A stretch of 64,000 nt of DNA from an uncultured bacterium (GCA_902760645.1 CACWHC010000006.1:59509-123508), one strand, 5' to 3'; shown: positions 17,013-26,145, counted from the first letter of the stretch. A program made the numbers and translations. Notes: generated from the sequence alone by a model not told the origin.

Positions 17013-17041
17013 AGTGTATGATAAACCTATTTATATGTCAA
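17013..17041 (-). promoter_or_regulatory. Sigma70-type promoter for the micropeptide
   Basis: Minus-strand -35 TTGACA (17041-17036), 17-bp spacer, -10 TACACT (17018-17013), 23 nt before the ATG. It faces away from the helicase promoter, so the two are back to back. Confidence 0.6.
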
Positions 17042-17049
17042 GAAATTTA

Positions 17050-17058
17050 TGGTATAAT
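17050..17058 (+). promoter_or_regulatory. Extended -10 promoter of the helicase gene
   Basis: TGGTATAAT (TGnTATAAT), 30 nt before the start codon at 17089. A GAGGAG ribosome-binding site follows. No good -35 is visible. Confidence 0.6.
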
Positions 17059-17088
17059 GATTATGGACATTGAGGAGTAGTAAAAATT

Positions 17089-19374
17089 ATGTATGAGTTC
17101 CCGTTTGAGCTGGATGAATTTCAAAAAGAAGCATGTGATTATATATCTGCCGGGAAAAGCGTTGTGGTTTGTGCTCCGACCGGTGCAGGAAAAACTGTCA
17201 TTGCTCAGCATGCAATTCATTGTGCATTAAAAGAAAACAATAGAATTTTTTATACTACACCATTAAAAGCATTGTCTAACCAGAAATATTACGATTTTTC
17301 GGAAAAGTACGGCAGTGAAAATGTTGGTCTTTTGACAGGTGATACATCGATAAATCGTAATGCTCAGATTGTTGTTATGACAACCGAAGTATTCAGAAAC
17401 ATGCTTTATGGTACTAATTTCGGTGCTGTTGCCGACAATTTAAAGAATGTTAAATATGTTGTGCTTGATGAAGTTCACTATATGAATGACGAGCAAAGAG
17501 GCACAGTTTGGGAGGAAAGTATTATATATTGTCCGACAAATATTCAGATTATTGCTTTATCTGCAACTGTTGCAAATGCTGATGAATTAACTGCGTGGAT
17601 TAATACTGTTCACTCAAAAACAGAATTGGTAAACACTGATTTCAGACCTGTTCCTTTGAAGTTTTTCTACTTTGACAGTTCGCAGCCTGATAGGATTTTA
17701 CCTATGTTTACACCTACCGGTCAACTTAATAAAAAAATTAAACCTGAGAAACGCTTGTGGGGAAATAAAGCTAAAAAGCAGAAGTCTTTTGTCCGTAATG
17801 TTGTAAAATGTCTGGCAGATCAGGATATGCTTCCTGCAATTTATTTTACTTTTTCAAGACGTAAATGTGATGAGCAGATGGAAAAATGTGCAGATTTAAA
17901 TCTTGTATCAAAGGGTGAACAAGCTAAAATCAGACAAATTATAGATGAATACATTGCAGAAAATCCGCATTTATATAACAACAAGCATATTGAATATCTT
18001 ATTCAGGGAGTCGCTTCACATCATGCCGGACTTCTGCCTGCATGGAAAATACTTGTAGAAAAGCTTTTTCAGCAGGGCTTAATTAAGGTTGTATTTGCGA
18101 CAGAAACGCTTGCTGCAGGTATAAATATGCCGGCAAGGTCAACTGTTATAAGTTCAACCAGCAAAAGAACCGACAGTGGACACAGAATGCTTACTGCAAG
18201 CGAATTTTTGCAGATGTCAGGTCGTGCGGGACGCAGAGGCATGGATGAAGTAGGTTATGTTACCGTTGTAGGTACAATGTTTCAGACGCCTGAGGAGGTT
18301 GCCGAACTTGTTCTCAGTGATGCTAATCCGCTTGAAAGCCGTTTTTCGCCCAGTTACTCAATGGTTTTGAATTTGCTTCAAAGATTTTCTCTTGATGAAG
18401 CAAAAGAACTTATATTAAAGAGTTTTGGCTATTTTTCATCTGACAGCAGGCTTCAGCCGCTTATTGCACTTAGATCTTCGTATGATGATGAAATCATGGA
18501 GAGAAAATTTGTTTGTCCATACAAGCTTTCTGATAGTGATATGAAAGAGTATGACAAGGTAAGAAACATTTATGTACAAAACAGAAGAACTTATAAAAAA
18601 GTTTGTAAACAGGAAAAATCTAAAAATCGTCCGCTATCTGATGATGTAAAACAGTTTGGAAAAGAAACAAAAGACTTGCTTTACAAAATGCAAAATTATC
18701 GTTGTGACACTTGTAAACTGTATAAAAAACACTCAAAAAATTCAGAAGTTATAGAGAGAATTAATGTCCGTAAAAACAAACTGGACAAGGAAATAGAACG
18801 TCAACGTGACATTTTTTGGAATAAGTTTTTGGCACACAGAAGTGTTTTATATGAATTTGGTTACATAAAAGATGATTATCCTACTCAGGACGGTATTATG
18901 ACCTCTCAAATCAGATCTGAAAACGAATTATATCTTTCTGAAGTTATAAAATCAAATATTTTGGAAAGTCTTACTCCATCTCAGCTTGCTGCGGTTATTT
19001 GTGCTTTAACGACTGAAGATTTGAGAATTGACATCCCATATTTACCTTTTTCTCAGCCGGTCAGAAAAGCTCTGAACAGAATAAGAGATATACGCAGAAG
19101 GGTTGAAAAAGTCCAGAACACCTATCAGGTAGAGGCTCCTTGTTATATTAATCCATATTTTACTTCGTTGATTGAACTTTGGGTTGAGGGTTCCGAGTGG
19201 GAAACCATAACAGAGCAGGTTGATATGGGCGAAGGTGATATTGTCAGAGCGTTTAAGCGTGTCGTAGATGTATTAAGGCAATTTACAACCATTTCAAATG
19301 TGCCTGAGGTGCTTGTGTTTACAGCAAGAGATGCTATTGATAAAATCCAGCGTGCACCTGTTGATGTTGATTAA
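17089..19374 (+). CDS. Ski2/Mtr4-like DEVH-box RNA helicase
   Basis: ATP-dependent superfamily 2 helicase, probably acting in RNA unwinding or degradation. Motif I APTGAGKT (~31), Ia TPLKALSNQKY, motif II DEVHYMND (~126), motif III SATVANADEL, motif V ATETLAAGINMPARS, and motif VI QMSGRAGRRGMDE (~380). A Lys-rich region follows (~480-580) with CDTCKLYKKH. The C-terminal ~150 residues fit a DSHCT-like helical domain (SQLAAVICALTTED, VDMGEGDIVRAFKRVVDVL). 761 aa, shorter than eukaryotic Ski2 but typical of the cyanobacterial and bacterial forms. Single-gene unit. Confidence 0.92.
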   Translation: MYEFPFELDEFQKEACDYISAGKSVVVCAPTGAGKTVIAQHAIHCALKENNRIFYTTPLKALSNQKYYDFSEKYGSENVGLLTGDTSINRNAQIVVMTTEVFRNMLYGTNFGAVADNLKNVKYVVLDEVHYMNDEQRGTVWEESIIYCPTNIQIIALSATVANADELTAWINTVHSKTELVNTDFRPVPLKFFYFDSSQPDRILPMFTPTGQLNKKIKPEKRLWGNKAKKQKSFVRNVVKCLADQDMLPAIYFTFSRRKCDEQMEKCADLNLVSKGEQAKIRQIIDEYIAENPHLYNNKHIEYLIQGVASHHAGLLPAWKILVEKLFQQGLIKVVFATETLAAGINMPARSTVISSTSKRTDSGHRMLTASEFLQMSGRAGRRGMDEVGYVTVVGTMFQTPEEVAELVLSDANPLESRFSPSYSMVLNLLQRFSLDEAKELILKSFGYFSSDSRLQPLIALRSSYDDEIMERKFVCPYKLSDSDMKEYDKVRNIYVQNRRTYKKVCKQEKSKNRPLSDDVKQFGKETKDLLYKMQNYRCDTCKLYKKHSKNSEVIERINVRKNKLDKEIERQRDIFWNKFLAHRSVLYEFGYIKDDYPTQDGIMTSQIRSENELYLSEVIKSNILESLTPSQLAAVICALTTEDLRIDIPYLPFSQPVRKALNRIRDIRRRVEKVQNTYQVEAPCYINPYFTSLIELWVEGSEWETITEQVDMGEGDIVRAFKRVVDVLRQFTTISNVPEVLVFTARDAIDKIQRAPVDVD

Positions 19375-19435
19375 ATTCAATAATAAGTGTAAATTTGCCC
19401 TTATTTAGATTTGTAAATGCTTGTTATATTTGCAC

Positions 19436-19464
19436 TTGAGAGTTTTGTAAATTTATGTTACAAT
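19436..19464 (+). promoter_or_regulatory. Sigma70-type promoter
   Basis: -35 TTGAGA (19436-19441), 17-bp spacer, -10 TACAAT (19459-19464). The resulting leader to the ATG at 19565 is about 95 nt, unusually long for this window. It contains the stretch with CCCCACACCACTC, for which I see no known riboswitch. Confidence 0.65.
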
Positions 19465-19564
19465 AGTAGTAGGAAGAAATATAATTTACTTCTGATGAGT
19501 GTTATGCCCCACACCACTCTTTAATAAAAAAGGTATCCTGTTACTAAGATTTATAGGTGACGAA

Positions 19565-20830
19565 ATGGATACACTTGATTTTTACAAAGAGAATAGCGAA
19601 AGTACAGCGAGATTGGCGTTGCATGTCGGATTTGCTGCAATGATTGTTTTATCATTGCCGTTGCTTTTTGGCTCACCGATTATGGCGGACGATATCAGGC
19701 TTGCACATGCTCCTGTTCCGTCAATTAACATTGATACAGGGCAAATCTATGCAGGTATAGCAGAAACAATATCCCCGCAAGCAAAAATTGAAAGGTTTAA
19801 TAAAAGTGTTGCAAAGAGATACCCTAATGCGGTTATAAAAGACGTTGATACCGGAGTTAAACACATTAGAATGACAAGGTATTATGACGGACGTCCCGTA
19901 AAAATTAATGTAGTCGAAATTGACAGAGGATTAGCAAAAAATTACGAATTAAAGCCTGCTTTATCTTCAACTTATGATAATTTACAGAGCAAGCGAACTA
20001 TTACAACAATAGCTAAAAATACAAATTCTATCGTTGCTCTAAACGGTACTTTTTTTAAACCTCAAACAGGTGTGCCGTTAGGTACGTTGATGATTGATAA
20101 AAAGATGTACACAGGTCCTGTATATAACAGGGTTGCTCTCGGAATTTTTGAAGACGGCTATGATGTCGCCAGAGTTGAGATGAACGCAAAAATATCTGCA
20201 AAAGGTCATACACTTAAAATTGATAATATAAATCAGCCGAGAATGCTGTCAAGCTATGTTCTTGCATATACCTCGGAATGGGGAAAAATGTCCCCTCCAA
20301 CTCCAAAATATGGTTATCAAATAGCGATTAAAGACAACACTATTATACAATCATCATCCAATCCTCTGGTCATACCTGAAGGCGGCTACGTTATAGTAGC
20401 CCCTCTCAGGGCTTTAGAACCGTTTTTGAATGCTTCTAAAGTCAAAGTAGATGTTGGTACACAACCTGAATGGAAAAATGTAAAACATATAATAAGCGGA
20501 GGTCCTTATTTAGTCAAGGATTCTAACGTGTATGTTGATGTTTCGGCAGAAAAATTAAATGCAATAGGCGGTAAAAATCCGCGAAGTGCAATCGGTTATA
20601 CGAAAGATAATACGCTGATTATGGTTGCTGTTGATGGACGTGAACACCAATCAGTCGGCATGACTTTATGGCAGCTTGCAAGTTTTATGAAATCGTTAGG
20701 CTGCGTAAATGCGATAAATTTGGACGGCGGAGGTTCGACCGTAATGTATGTTAACGGACAGGTTGTTAATAATCCTGCTTTTAAAGGCGGTATCGCAATC
20801 TCCAACGCCCTCGTATTGGCGAGAAAGTAA
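19565..20830 (+). CDS. Phosphodiester glycosidase (NAGPA-like) family exported protein
   Basis: The ATG at 19565 is chosen over an upstream GTG (19499) because AGGTGA lies 5 nt before it. The N-terminus has a hydrophobic segment (VGFAAMIVLSLPLLFGSPIMA) consistent with a signal peptide or anchor about 25 residues in. The C-terminal ~250 residues match the NAGPA-like domain: IVALNGTFFKPQTGVPLG, ISGGPYLVKD, NPRSAIGYTKDNTLIMVAVDG, and INLDGGGSTVMYVNGQ. The family hydrolyses GlcNAc-phosphodiesters or acts in cell-wall metabolism. The N-terminal ~100 residues are unassigned. A strong terminator follows. Confidence 0.9.
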   Translation: MDTLDFYKENSESTARLALHVGFAAMIVLSLPLLFGSPIMADDIRLAHAPVPSINIDTGQIYAGIAETISPQAKIERFNKSVAKRYPNAVIKDVDTGVKHIRMTRYYDGRPVKINVVEIDRGLAKNYELKPALSSTYDNLQSKRTITTIAKNTNSIVALNGTFFKPQTGVPLGTLMIDKKMYTGPVYNRVALGIFEDGYDVARVEMNAKISAKGHTLKIDNINQPRMLSSYVLAYTSEWGKMSPPTPKYGYQIAIKDNTIIQSSSNPLVIPEGGYVIVAPLRALEPFLNASKVKVDVGTQPEWKNVKHIISGGPYLVKDSNVYVDVSAEKLNAIGGKNPRSAIGYTKDNTLIMVAVDGREHQSVGMTLWQLASFMKSLGCVNAINLDGGGSTVMYVNGQVVNNPAFKGGIAISNALVLARK

Positions 20831-20848
20831 AGAAACTTAAAAAGTTTT

Positions 20849-20876
20849 GGGCGTGGCATCTGTCACGCCCTTCGTT
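20849..20876 (+). terminator. Rho-independent terminator
   Basis: GGGCGTG / CACGCCC stem with an 8-nt loop, followed by TTCGTTTT. Confidence 0.85.
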
Positions 20877-20997
20877 TTATCCTACAAATATACTATATGA
20901 TTGGGCTTAAACTGTATATTCGGTTGATGTTTAAAATGTGAAAATTTTGCATAATGATAATGTCCCGCTCGGGTTATATTTTATAGGTGGTTAGATA

Positions 20998-21162
20998 ATG
21001 AATTTACACGAAGAATGCTTATTGCGTTATTTAAAAAATCCTGATGAGTTAACTTATTCTACTGAAATATTAAAGCTAAATAATTTTATATTGGAAAAGC
21101 AGTTTTTGGTAAAAAATTTTGTTGCAAAATCGTCACAAATTCACTATACTAATAAAGTATAG
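20998..21162 (+). CDS. Small 54-residue protein upstream of the diguanylate cyclase
   Basis: ORF opening MNLHEECLLRYLKNPDEL and ending in KSSQIHYTNKV. AGGTGG lies 7 nt before the ATG. It ends 14 bp before the start of the CHASE2-GGDEF gene, so the two look like an operon and may be translationally linked. It is charged and helical with no membrane segment. No family recognised. Confidence 0.55.
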   Translation: MNLHEECLLRYLKNPDELTYSTEILKLNNFILEKQFLVKNFVAKSSQIHYTNKV

Positions 21163-21176
21163 ATTGGGAGGTTATT

Positions 21177-22958
21177 ATTAAAAAGTTTGTATATACATTG
21201 TGGCTGATTTTGTTTTGTATATGTGTTTTTATATTTGTTAAAGACACTAACTTTAGGAATTTTCTTATTATGATGGAGAACAGAACTTTTGACATGCGTC
21301 AGAGTGTTCTTGTGCAGAATAATTCCAAAAAGCCGAGTGAGAATATTGTTATTGTTGCAGTTGATGATGCTTCATATGAATATATTTTGGAAAAGTATGG
21401 AGAATGGCCGATACCAAGAAGTATATATGTAAAACTCGTTGACTATATCGAAAAGCAAAATCCTGAAGCAATTGCATTTGACCTTATGTTTGTAAAGTCG
21501 CTTAAAAGTGACCAAAAATCCGATATTGCATTGGTGAATGCCTTTAAAAAATATAATAATCTGTACGCATCCATGAACTTTGATAACCAGGATGAAACTC
21601 TCAGAGAGCCGCCTATATTGCCTTTGAAGTTGACTGTTGATGTTTATAATCAATCTAATAAAGTTGATTTGAGTGTAAATTCATATACTAATTGCAGAAA
21701 AATTCTTGACGGAATTATTAATGCAACATCAAACATCGGAATTACAAATGTAACACGTTCAGATGACGGTATTTTGCGTAAATTACCGCTGTTTCTTGAA
21801 TATAAGGGCGAATATTATCCGCAATTAGGTTTAGCAGTCGGGCTTAATCACCTTCGGAAAAGTAATATCTTCCATGGCAGGCATTTTAATATTGACTTTA
21901 GGTCAAATCTGCGGCTTGGCAACCGCTCATTTTATGTTGATGAAGATGGAAGTGCTATACTGAACTGGTATGGTGCTAATGAATCATATAAATATATTCC
22001 TCTTTATAAATTAATTCAAATTATAAACGGTCAGGTTGATGGCAGTGATATTGATTTTAAAGACAAAATAGTTTATTTTGGTACAACTGCGGCAAGCCTG
22101 TTTGATGTTAAAACGGTTCCTGTATCAAGGAATTTCCCGGGAGTTGAAATTCAGGCTACGTTTGTTAATAATCTGATTGATAATAATTTCATAAGAAAAT
22201 TTGACAGGTCTATTACAGTGGAAATTGGTTTAATTCTTGCTCTTATCACTATACTGATAGTATTAAGTGAAAATTCTGCGTTCCTCGGAGCAATTGCATC
22301 AATGTCTGTATATATGATGTATGTGTTTTTAACTTATTTCCTTATGAAGTATTTTAACTGGTGGCTGGATATAGTTTATCCTCTTATTTTGGCTATTATT
22401 ACGTTTATTGGTGCTTATATAATTAAGTATCTTATTAAATCACGTGATTTCGAGCTGCAGTATATGCTTGCAACTACCGACGGTTTAACTGAGTTATATA
22501 ATCACAGATATTTTCAAGAGCAGATGAAGCAAATGGTGGATGCTTCAAAGAGATATGAAACTCAGTTTTCTCTAATTATTTTGGATATTGATTTCTTTAA
22601 GAAATTTAATGATACATTTGGTCATCAGGCAGGTGATGCTGTTTTAAGACAGGTTGCACAAACCTTAAAGAGAAATGTTCGTGCCTCTGATATTGTATGC
22701 AGGTACGGCGGTGAAGAAATGAGTATAATTTTGGCAAATACCGATTATGAAACGGCTATATCGACTGCACAAAAAATTTGTACCAGAGTTTCATCACGTC
22801 AATTTAAACTTCCAAACGGCAAAGAAACAACCGTAACAATCAGTTTGGGTGTTTCTACTTACCCCAAGGACGGTATCACTTCTGCTGAATTAATAGAGGC
22901 TGCAGACAAGCATTTATACAACGCTAAAAATAACGGCAGAAACCAGGTTGGTCTTTAG
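21177..22958 (+). CDS. CHASE2-GGDEF diguanylate cyclase (probable ATT start)
   Basis: Membrane sensor that makes cyclic di-GMP. A short N-terminal hydrophobic helix (YTLWLILFCICVFIFV) leads to a CHASE2 domain (~40-330: SENIVIVAVDDASYEY, WPIPRSIYVKLVDYIEK, FGTTAASLFDVK). Then come three transmembrane helices (~340-430) and a GGDEF domain (~440-590) with signature RYGGEEM and I-site RASD five residues before it, so product inhibition is likely. The fifth signature residue is Met rather than Phe. The only well-placed start after GGGAGG is ATT at 21177; the first TTG (21198) is too far from that site and would truncate the helix. Confidence 0.9.
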   Translation: MKKFVYTLWLILFCICVFIFVKDTNFRNFLIMMENRTFDMRQSVLVQNNSKKPSENIVIVAVDDASYEYILEKYGEWPIPRSIYVKLVDYIEKQNPEAIAFDLMFVKSLKSDQKSDIALVNAFKKYNNLYASMNFDNQDETLREPPILPLKLTVDVYNQSNKVDLSVNSYTNCRKILDGIINATSNIGITNVTRSDDGILRKLPLFLEYKGEYYPQLGLAVGLNHLRKSNIFHGRHFNIDFRSNLRLGNRSFYVDEDGSAILNWYGANESYKYIPLYKLIQIINGQVDGSDIDFKDKIVYFGTTAASLFDVKTVPVSRNFPGVEIQATFVNNLIDNNFIRKFDRSITVEIGLILALITILIVLSENSAFLGAIASMSVYMMYVFLTYFLMKYFNWWLDIVYPLILAIITFIGAYIIKYLIKSRDFELQYMLATTDGLTELYNHRYFQEQMKQMVDASKRYETQFSLIILDIDFFKKFNDTFGHQAGDAVLRQVAQTLKRNVRASDIVCRYGGEEMSIILANTDYETAISTAQKICTRVSSRQFKLPNGKETTVTISLGVSTYPKDGITSAELIEAADKHLYNAKNNGRNQVGL

Positions 22959-23001
22959 ATTACACTTTGTAAAGATTTGTTAATATATGCATGTTAAAAA
23001 A

Positions 23002-23030
23002 GCAATTATTTGTGGAGTATATACTTTATA
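23002..23030 (+). promoter_or_regulatory. Shared-type promoter element (GCAATTA-N17-TTATA)
   Basis: GCAATTA at 23002-23008, 17 bp, TTATA at 23026-23030. The segment GTATATACTTTATATAT (23017-23033) is identical over 17 bases to the minus strand at 33990-33974, before another small gene. Confidence 0.6.
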
Positions 23031-23061
23031 TATTTAAGAGTACTAACACGAGGTATGTAAA

Positions 23062-23568
23062 ATGACAGCTTTCTGGTCTGCAATGGTAAGAAATTGCATA
23101 AAACAAATACAAGCCAAAAATACCGAAAAGACTAATTTGTTTAATTATACAAATAGGCTTAAAGATAGAATATCTTTGGAGCAGGAAAACCAGAACAGCA
23201 TTTGGCAGCAGAATGAAATGATTGCGTCTGCTGCATTTTCAGCTGAATCTAGAAGAATACAGGAAAGAATTGCACATGTACAAGCTTCTGATTCTGATTC
23301 GACATCTAAAAATACTCAAATTCAGCAATTGCAAGCAGAACTTCAATATAAAAAGTCACAGGCTGATATGGAAATGCAGCAAATGAAACTTATGTGGGAC
23401 CAGCAACAGAGAGAACAGTTGAAACCGTTAAATGATGAGGAAACAAGAATGACTGTAAAAATGGAAAAGCTGGGTGAAGACATTGATGCATTGAAACAGC
23501 AAAAAGAATATTATCAAGCTCAAAATAAAGAATCCAATCAGGAATTTTACGGCGGCGGTAAAGCATAA
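23062..23568 (+). CDS. Unknown coiled-coil protein
   Basis: 168 aa, rich in Gln, Glu and Lys, with long heptad-like helices (~15-160: NRLKDRISLEQENQNSIWQQ; IQQLQAELQYKKSQADMEMQ; MEKLGEDIDALKQQKEYYQA). It ends in a flexible NQEFYGGGKA tail. No signal peptide or membrane segment. Size and composition resemble coiled-coil secretion-apparatus or filament proteins (for example FliJ or stalk-like proteins), but no specific match is claimed. Monocistronic: own shared-type promoter, GAGGT ribosome-binding site, and terminator. A hypothetical structural protein is the safe call. Confidence 0.75.
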   Translation: MTAFWSAMVRNCIKQIQAKNTEKTNLFNYTNRLKDRISLEQENQNSIWQQNEMIASAAFSAESRRIQERIAHVQASDSDSTSKNTQIQQLQAELQYKKSQADMEMQQMKLMWDQQQREQLKPLNDEETRMTVKMEKLGEDIDALKQQKEYYQAQNKESNQEFYGGGKA

Positions 23569-23577
23569 CAGATTTAT

Positions 23578-23605
23578 AAAGCGAGGTATTAACCTCGCTT
23601 TTTTG
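23578..23605 (+). terminator. Rho-independent terminator
   Basis: AAGCGAGGT / ACCTCGCTT stem with a short loop, followed by TTTTTT. Confidence 0.9.
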
Positions 23606-23611
23606 TTTATA

Positions 23612-23639
23612 TTTGCATATTATTTATTTGTGGTATAAT
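23612..23639 (+). promoter_or_regulatory. thrB promoter
   Basis: TTTGCA, 16 bp, then TATAAT at 23634-23639, extended by TGG immediately before it. Confidence 0.55.
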
Positions 23640-23665
23640 TGCCTTTAGGAAAGAGGTTTAATTAT

Positions 23666-24607
23666 ATGAAAGTTAGCGTAAGAGTACCGGCAACAATAGC
23701 AAACATAGGTCCGGGATTTGACTGCTTAGGATTAGCTGTCCCGCTTTATAATACAATTACAATTGAAGAAACAGTATTGCCCGGTACAGGCGTTGAAATA
23801 AATGTTCTTGCTAATGAAGACGTTACGGACGAATTGTCGCTTGAACATATCCCGATGGATGAAAACAGCATTATTTATAAGGCAGTTGAACTTTTATATA
23901 ATTCTATTGGTCAAAATCCGAGTGAGTTAAAAATTACAATTCATTCCGAAATTCCGATAGCAAAAGGATTAGGCAGCAGTGCTGCTGTTGTTGTAGGAGG
24001 ATTGCTTGCGGCAAATGAACTTCTCGGAAGTCCTGCAGATGAAGCGGCTTTACTTTCTATTGCAACGGAAGTTGAAGGACACCCTGATAATGCGACTCCT
24101 GCTATTGTCGGGGGACTTGTTTTAACCGCAACGGATGATGACGGAAGCATCGTTTATAGAAAATTACCGTGGCCGGAAGATTGGGTATTAACTCTTTGTG
24201 TTCCTGAAAATGAGCTTGCAACCGAAATTTCACGCTCTGTTTTGCCTGCAGAGGTTCCTATGCAGGATGCAGTTTATAACGCACAGCGTATGGCAATGTT
24301 TGTTCAGGCTCTTTATACTGCTGATGAAAATTTAATGAAAATGGCACTAAAAGACAGATTACATCAGCCATACAGGATGAAGCTTGTACCGGGTTTAGAA
24401 AGACTAATGCAAAACCTTAAACACGAAGAATCTGTATTAGGTACCGTTTTAAGTGGTGCAGGTCCTTCTGTCCTTGTCATATCAAAGAAAAATGGCTTAG
24501 ATAAAATTAAAACAATTATTAAGGACACCTGGAATGACCTGAATATAGGGGTTCAGCTCTATAATATGCCTATAGAGCAGAATGGTGCTATTGTTGTTTC
24601 TGAATAA
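23666..24607 (+). CDS. thrB: Homoserine kinase
   Basis: GHMP kinase that phosphorylates L-homoserine in threonine synthesis. The ATG at 23666 follows AAAGAGG and starts MKVSVRVPATIANIGPGFD, the conserved ThrB N-terminus. The GHMP ATP-binding loop PIAKGLGSSAAVVVGG is at ~93-108, HPDNATPAIVGGL at ~140 and the C-terminal VLSGAGPSVLVI motif at ~260. About 313 aa, normal. No other threonine genes adjoin it. Confidence 0.95.
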   Translation: MKVSVRVPATIANIGPGFDCLGLAVPLYNTITIEETVLPGTGVEINVLANEDVTDELSLEHIPMDENSIIYKAVELLYNSIGQNPSELKITIHSEIPIAKGLGSSAAVVVGGLLAANELLGSPADEAALLSIATEVEGHPDNATPAIVGGLVLTATDDDGSIVYRKLPWPEDWVLTLCVPENELATEISRSVLPAEVPMQDAVYNAQRMAMFVQALYTADENLMKMALKDRLHQPYRMKLVPGLERLMQNLKHEESVLGTVLSGAGPSVLVISKKNGLDKIKTIIKDTWNDLNIGVQLYNMPIEQNGAIVVSE

Positions 24608-24654
24608 TTTACCTTAATTTATGTTAAATAATAGCCTAAAATGCAGACCTGTAG

Positions 24655-24660
24655 TACAAT
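24655..24660 (+). promoter_or_regulatory. -10 box of a probable leaderless transcript
   Basis: TACAAT, then TCAGGT, then the ATG at 24667. Confidence 0.45.
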
Positions 24661-24666
24661 TCAGGT

Positions 24667-26106
24667 ATGTTTGAATTTTGTCCGTATACCACAAATGACG
24701 GTTCTGTAGGGCTTTTCAGCCCATCAGACGATGATATATACCACTCCTCCTGTGGTGCTGTAACCGAAGCGTTTGAGAAGTTTATAATGCCTGCATGTAT
24801 TCCGGAATTTATCTTTAATAATGATGGTATCCGTGTACTCGATATTTGCTATGGAATAGGTTACAACACAAAAACTTTTTTAAATTTTATTTTAAATTTA
24901 AAATCAAAAAATTTTTTAAAAAATTATTTAGAATATAAAAATAAATTATCAGTATATGACGACAAGATATATACCGATAATTTAATAACAGATAAGTATA
25001 ACGAACCGTTATATTCTGATAAAATTTCCAAAAATAATATTCAGACTAATTGTGACGAACAGATATATACTAATAATATTTTTAAAAAATATTCTGCAGA
25101 TTTTCTGCATGACACAATAAGAAAAAAATTAAATTTAAAAAATTTTAGTATAAAAATTAGTTCTGTTGAAATTGAAAAAGATTTAGTATTAATTTCTCCA
25201 TTTATAAAAGATAAATTATCAAAATCTAAAAATAAAAAAATTGAAAATGAAAAAATCAAAAAATTTTTAAATTTTACCCAAAATCCGGGAAACGCCTCAA
25301 TGACTGATTTTAACGAGGATATTATAAATTTATATAATAATTTAATATATGAGTCAATTAAGCTAAAGCCTGCAGTAAGTACGTTTTTGCTTGATAATAT
25401 ATTACATATTAACGATAAAATAAGTGATTATAAAGATATAATTCACATATTAAATGATATTAGATATTCCGGGTATTTTTCACCCGATATAAGACGATAT
25501 TTCATTGATTATATAAATCAGACGCTAAATAATACCCCTAAAACAAATTTAAATGCATTCTTACATAATATATATTATAACCATATATCAAATAGTCATA
25601 AAATGGCACTGAATACCCTTAAATCACTGAATATTGATTTTAGAATAAATATTGATGATGCAAGACAAGTTCTGCAATCCGATGATAACGTATATGATTT
25701 TGTATTTTTAGATGCATTTACACCTGCAAAAGTACCTTGTTTGTGGACTTATGACTTTCTAAAGCTGATTTATAACCATTTATCCGATAACGGATTATTA
25801 ATTACTTATTCTTCTGCTGCGCCTGTCAGAAATGCATTAATTAATATCGGCTATTTTGTTGGTGAAAATTTTAATCCTTTGAAAAATAAATCCTTAGGTA
25901 CTATCGCTTCAAAAAATAAATCGCTGATAAAATATCCCCTTTCAGAATTTAATTTAGGGCTTTTAAATTCAAAGGCAGGTATAAATTATCGTGACGAAAA
26001 TTTAAATGCCCTTAATGACGAAATATTAACGAGAAGAAATCTCGATGTTAAAAATTCAAACCTGATGTCAACATCAAAGTATAAGAAATTACATAAATTA
26101 CCTTAA
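24667..26106 (+). CDS. MnmC-like tRNA modification methyltransferase with a large internal insertion
   Basis: The ends match the MnmC/DUF752 methyltransferase, which methylates the aminomethyl group of wobble-uridine-modified tRNA. N-terminus: DGSVGLFSPSDDDIYHS with SCGAVTEA, then SAM motif I VLDICYGIGYNT (~57-68). C-terminus: INIDDARQVL (~325), YDFVFLDAFTPAKVPCLWT (~345-363), and LLITYSSAAPVRNAL. Between motif I and the acidic loop lie about 220 extra residues, Asn/Lys/Ile/Tyr-rich and very AT-rich, with no domain I recognise. The FAD oxidoreductase domain of bifunctional MnmC is absent, but an FAD protein is encoded next. Probably leaderless. Confidence 0.8.
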   Translation: MFEFCPYTTNDGSVGLFSPSDDDIYHSSCGAVTEAFEKFIMPACIPEFIFNNDGIRVLDICYGIGYNTKTFLNFILNLKSKNFLKNYLEYKNKLSVYDDKIYTDNLITDKYNEPLYSDKISKNNIQTNCDEQIYTNNIFKKYSADFLHDTIRKKLNLKNFSIKISSVEIEKDLVLISPFIKDKLSKSKNKKIENEKIKKFLNFTQNPGNASMTDFNEDIINLYNNLIYESIKLKPAVSTFLLDNILHINDKISDYKDIIHILNDIRYSGYFSPDIRRYFIDYINQTLNNTPKTNLNAFLHNIYYNHISNSHKMALNTLKSLNIDFRINIDDARQVLQSDDNVYDFVFLDAFTPAKVPCLWTYDFLKLIYNHLSDNGLLITYSSAAPVRNALINIGYFVGENFNPLKNKSLGTIASKNKSLIKYPLSEFNLGLLNSKAGINYRDENLNALNDEILTRRNLDVKNSNLMSTSKYKKLHKLP

Positions 26107-26111
26107 CATGT

Positions 26112-26139
26112 TTGCACATAAAATTTTATATTTTATAAT
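26112..26139 (+). promoter_or_regulatory. Promoter of a probable leaderless transcript
   Basis: -35 TTGCAC (26112-26117), 16 bp, -10 TATAAT (26134-26139), then TATAGT, then the ATG at 26146. Confidence 0.6.
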
Positions 26140-26145
26140 TATAGT

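Noticed and set aside
19465..19564. Riboswitch in the ~95-nt leader of the glycosidase gene
   Set aside because: No recognisable aptamer core or terminator/anti-terminator pair.
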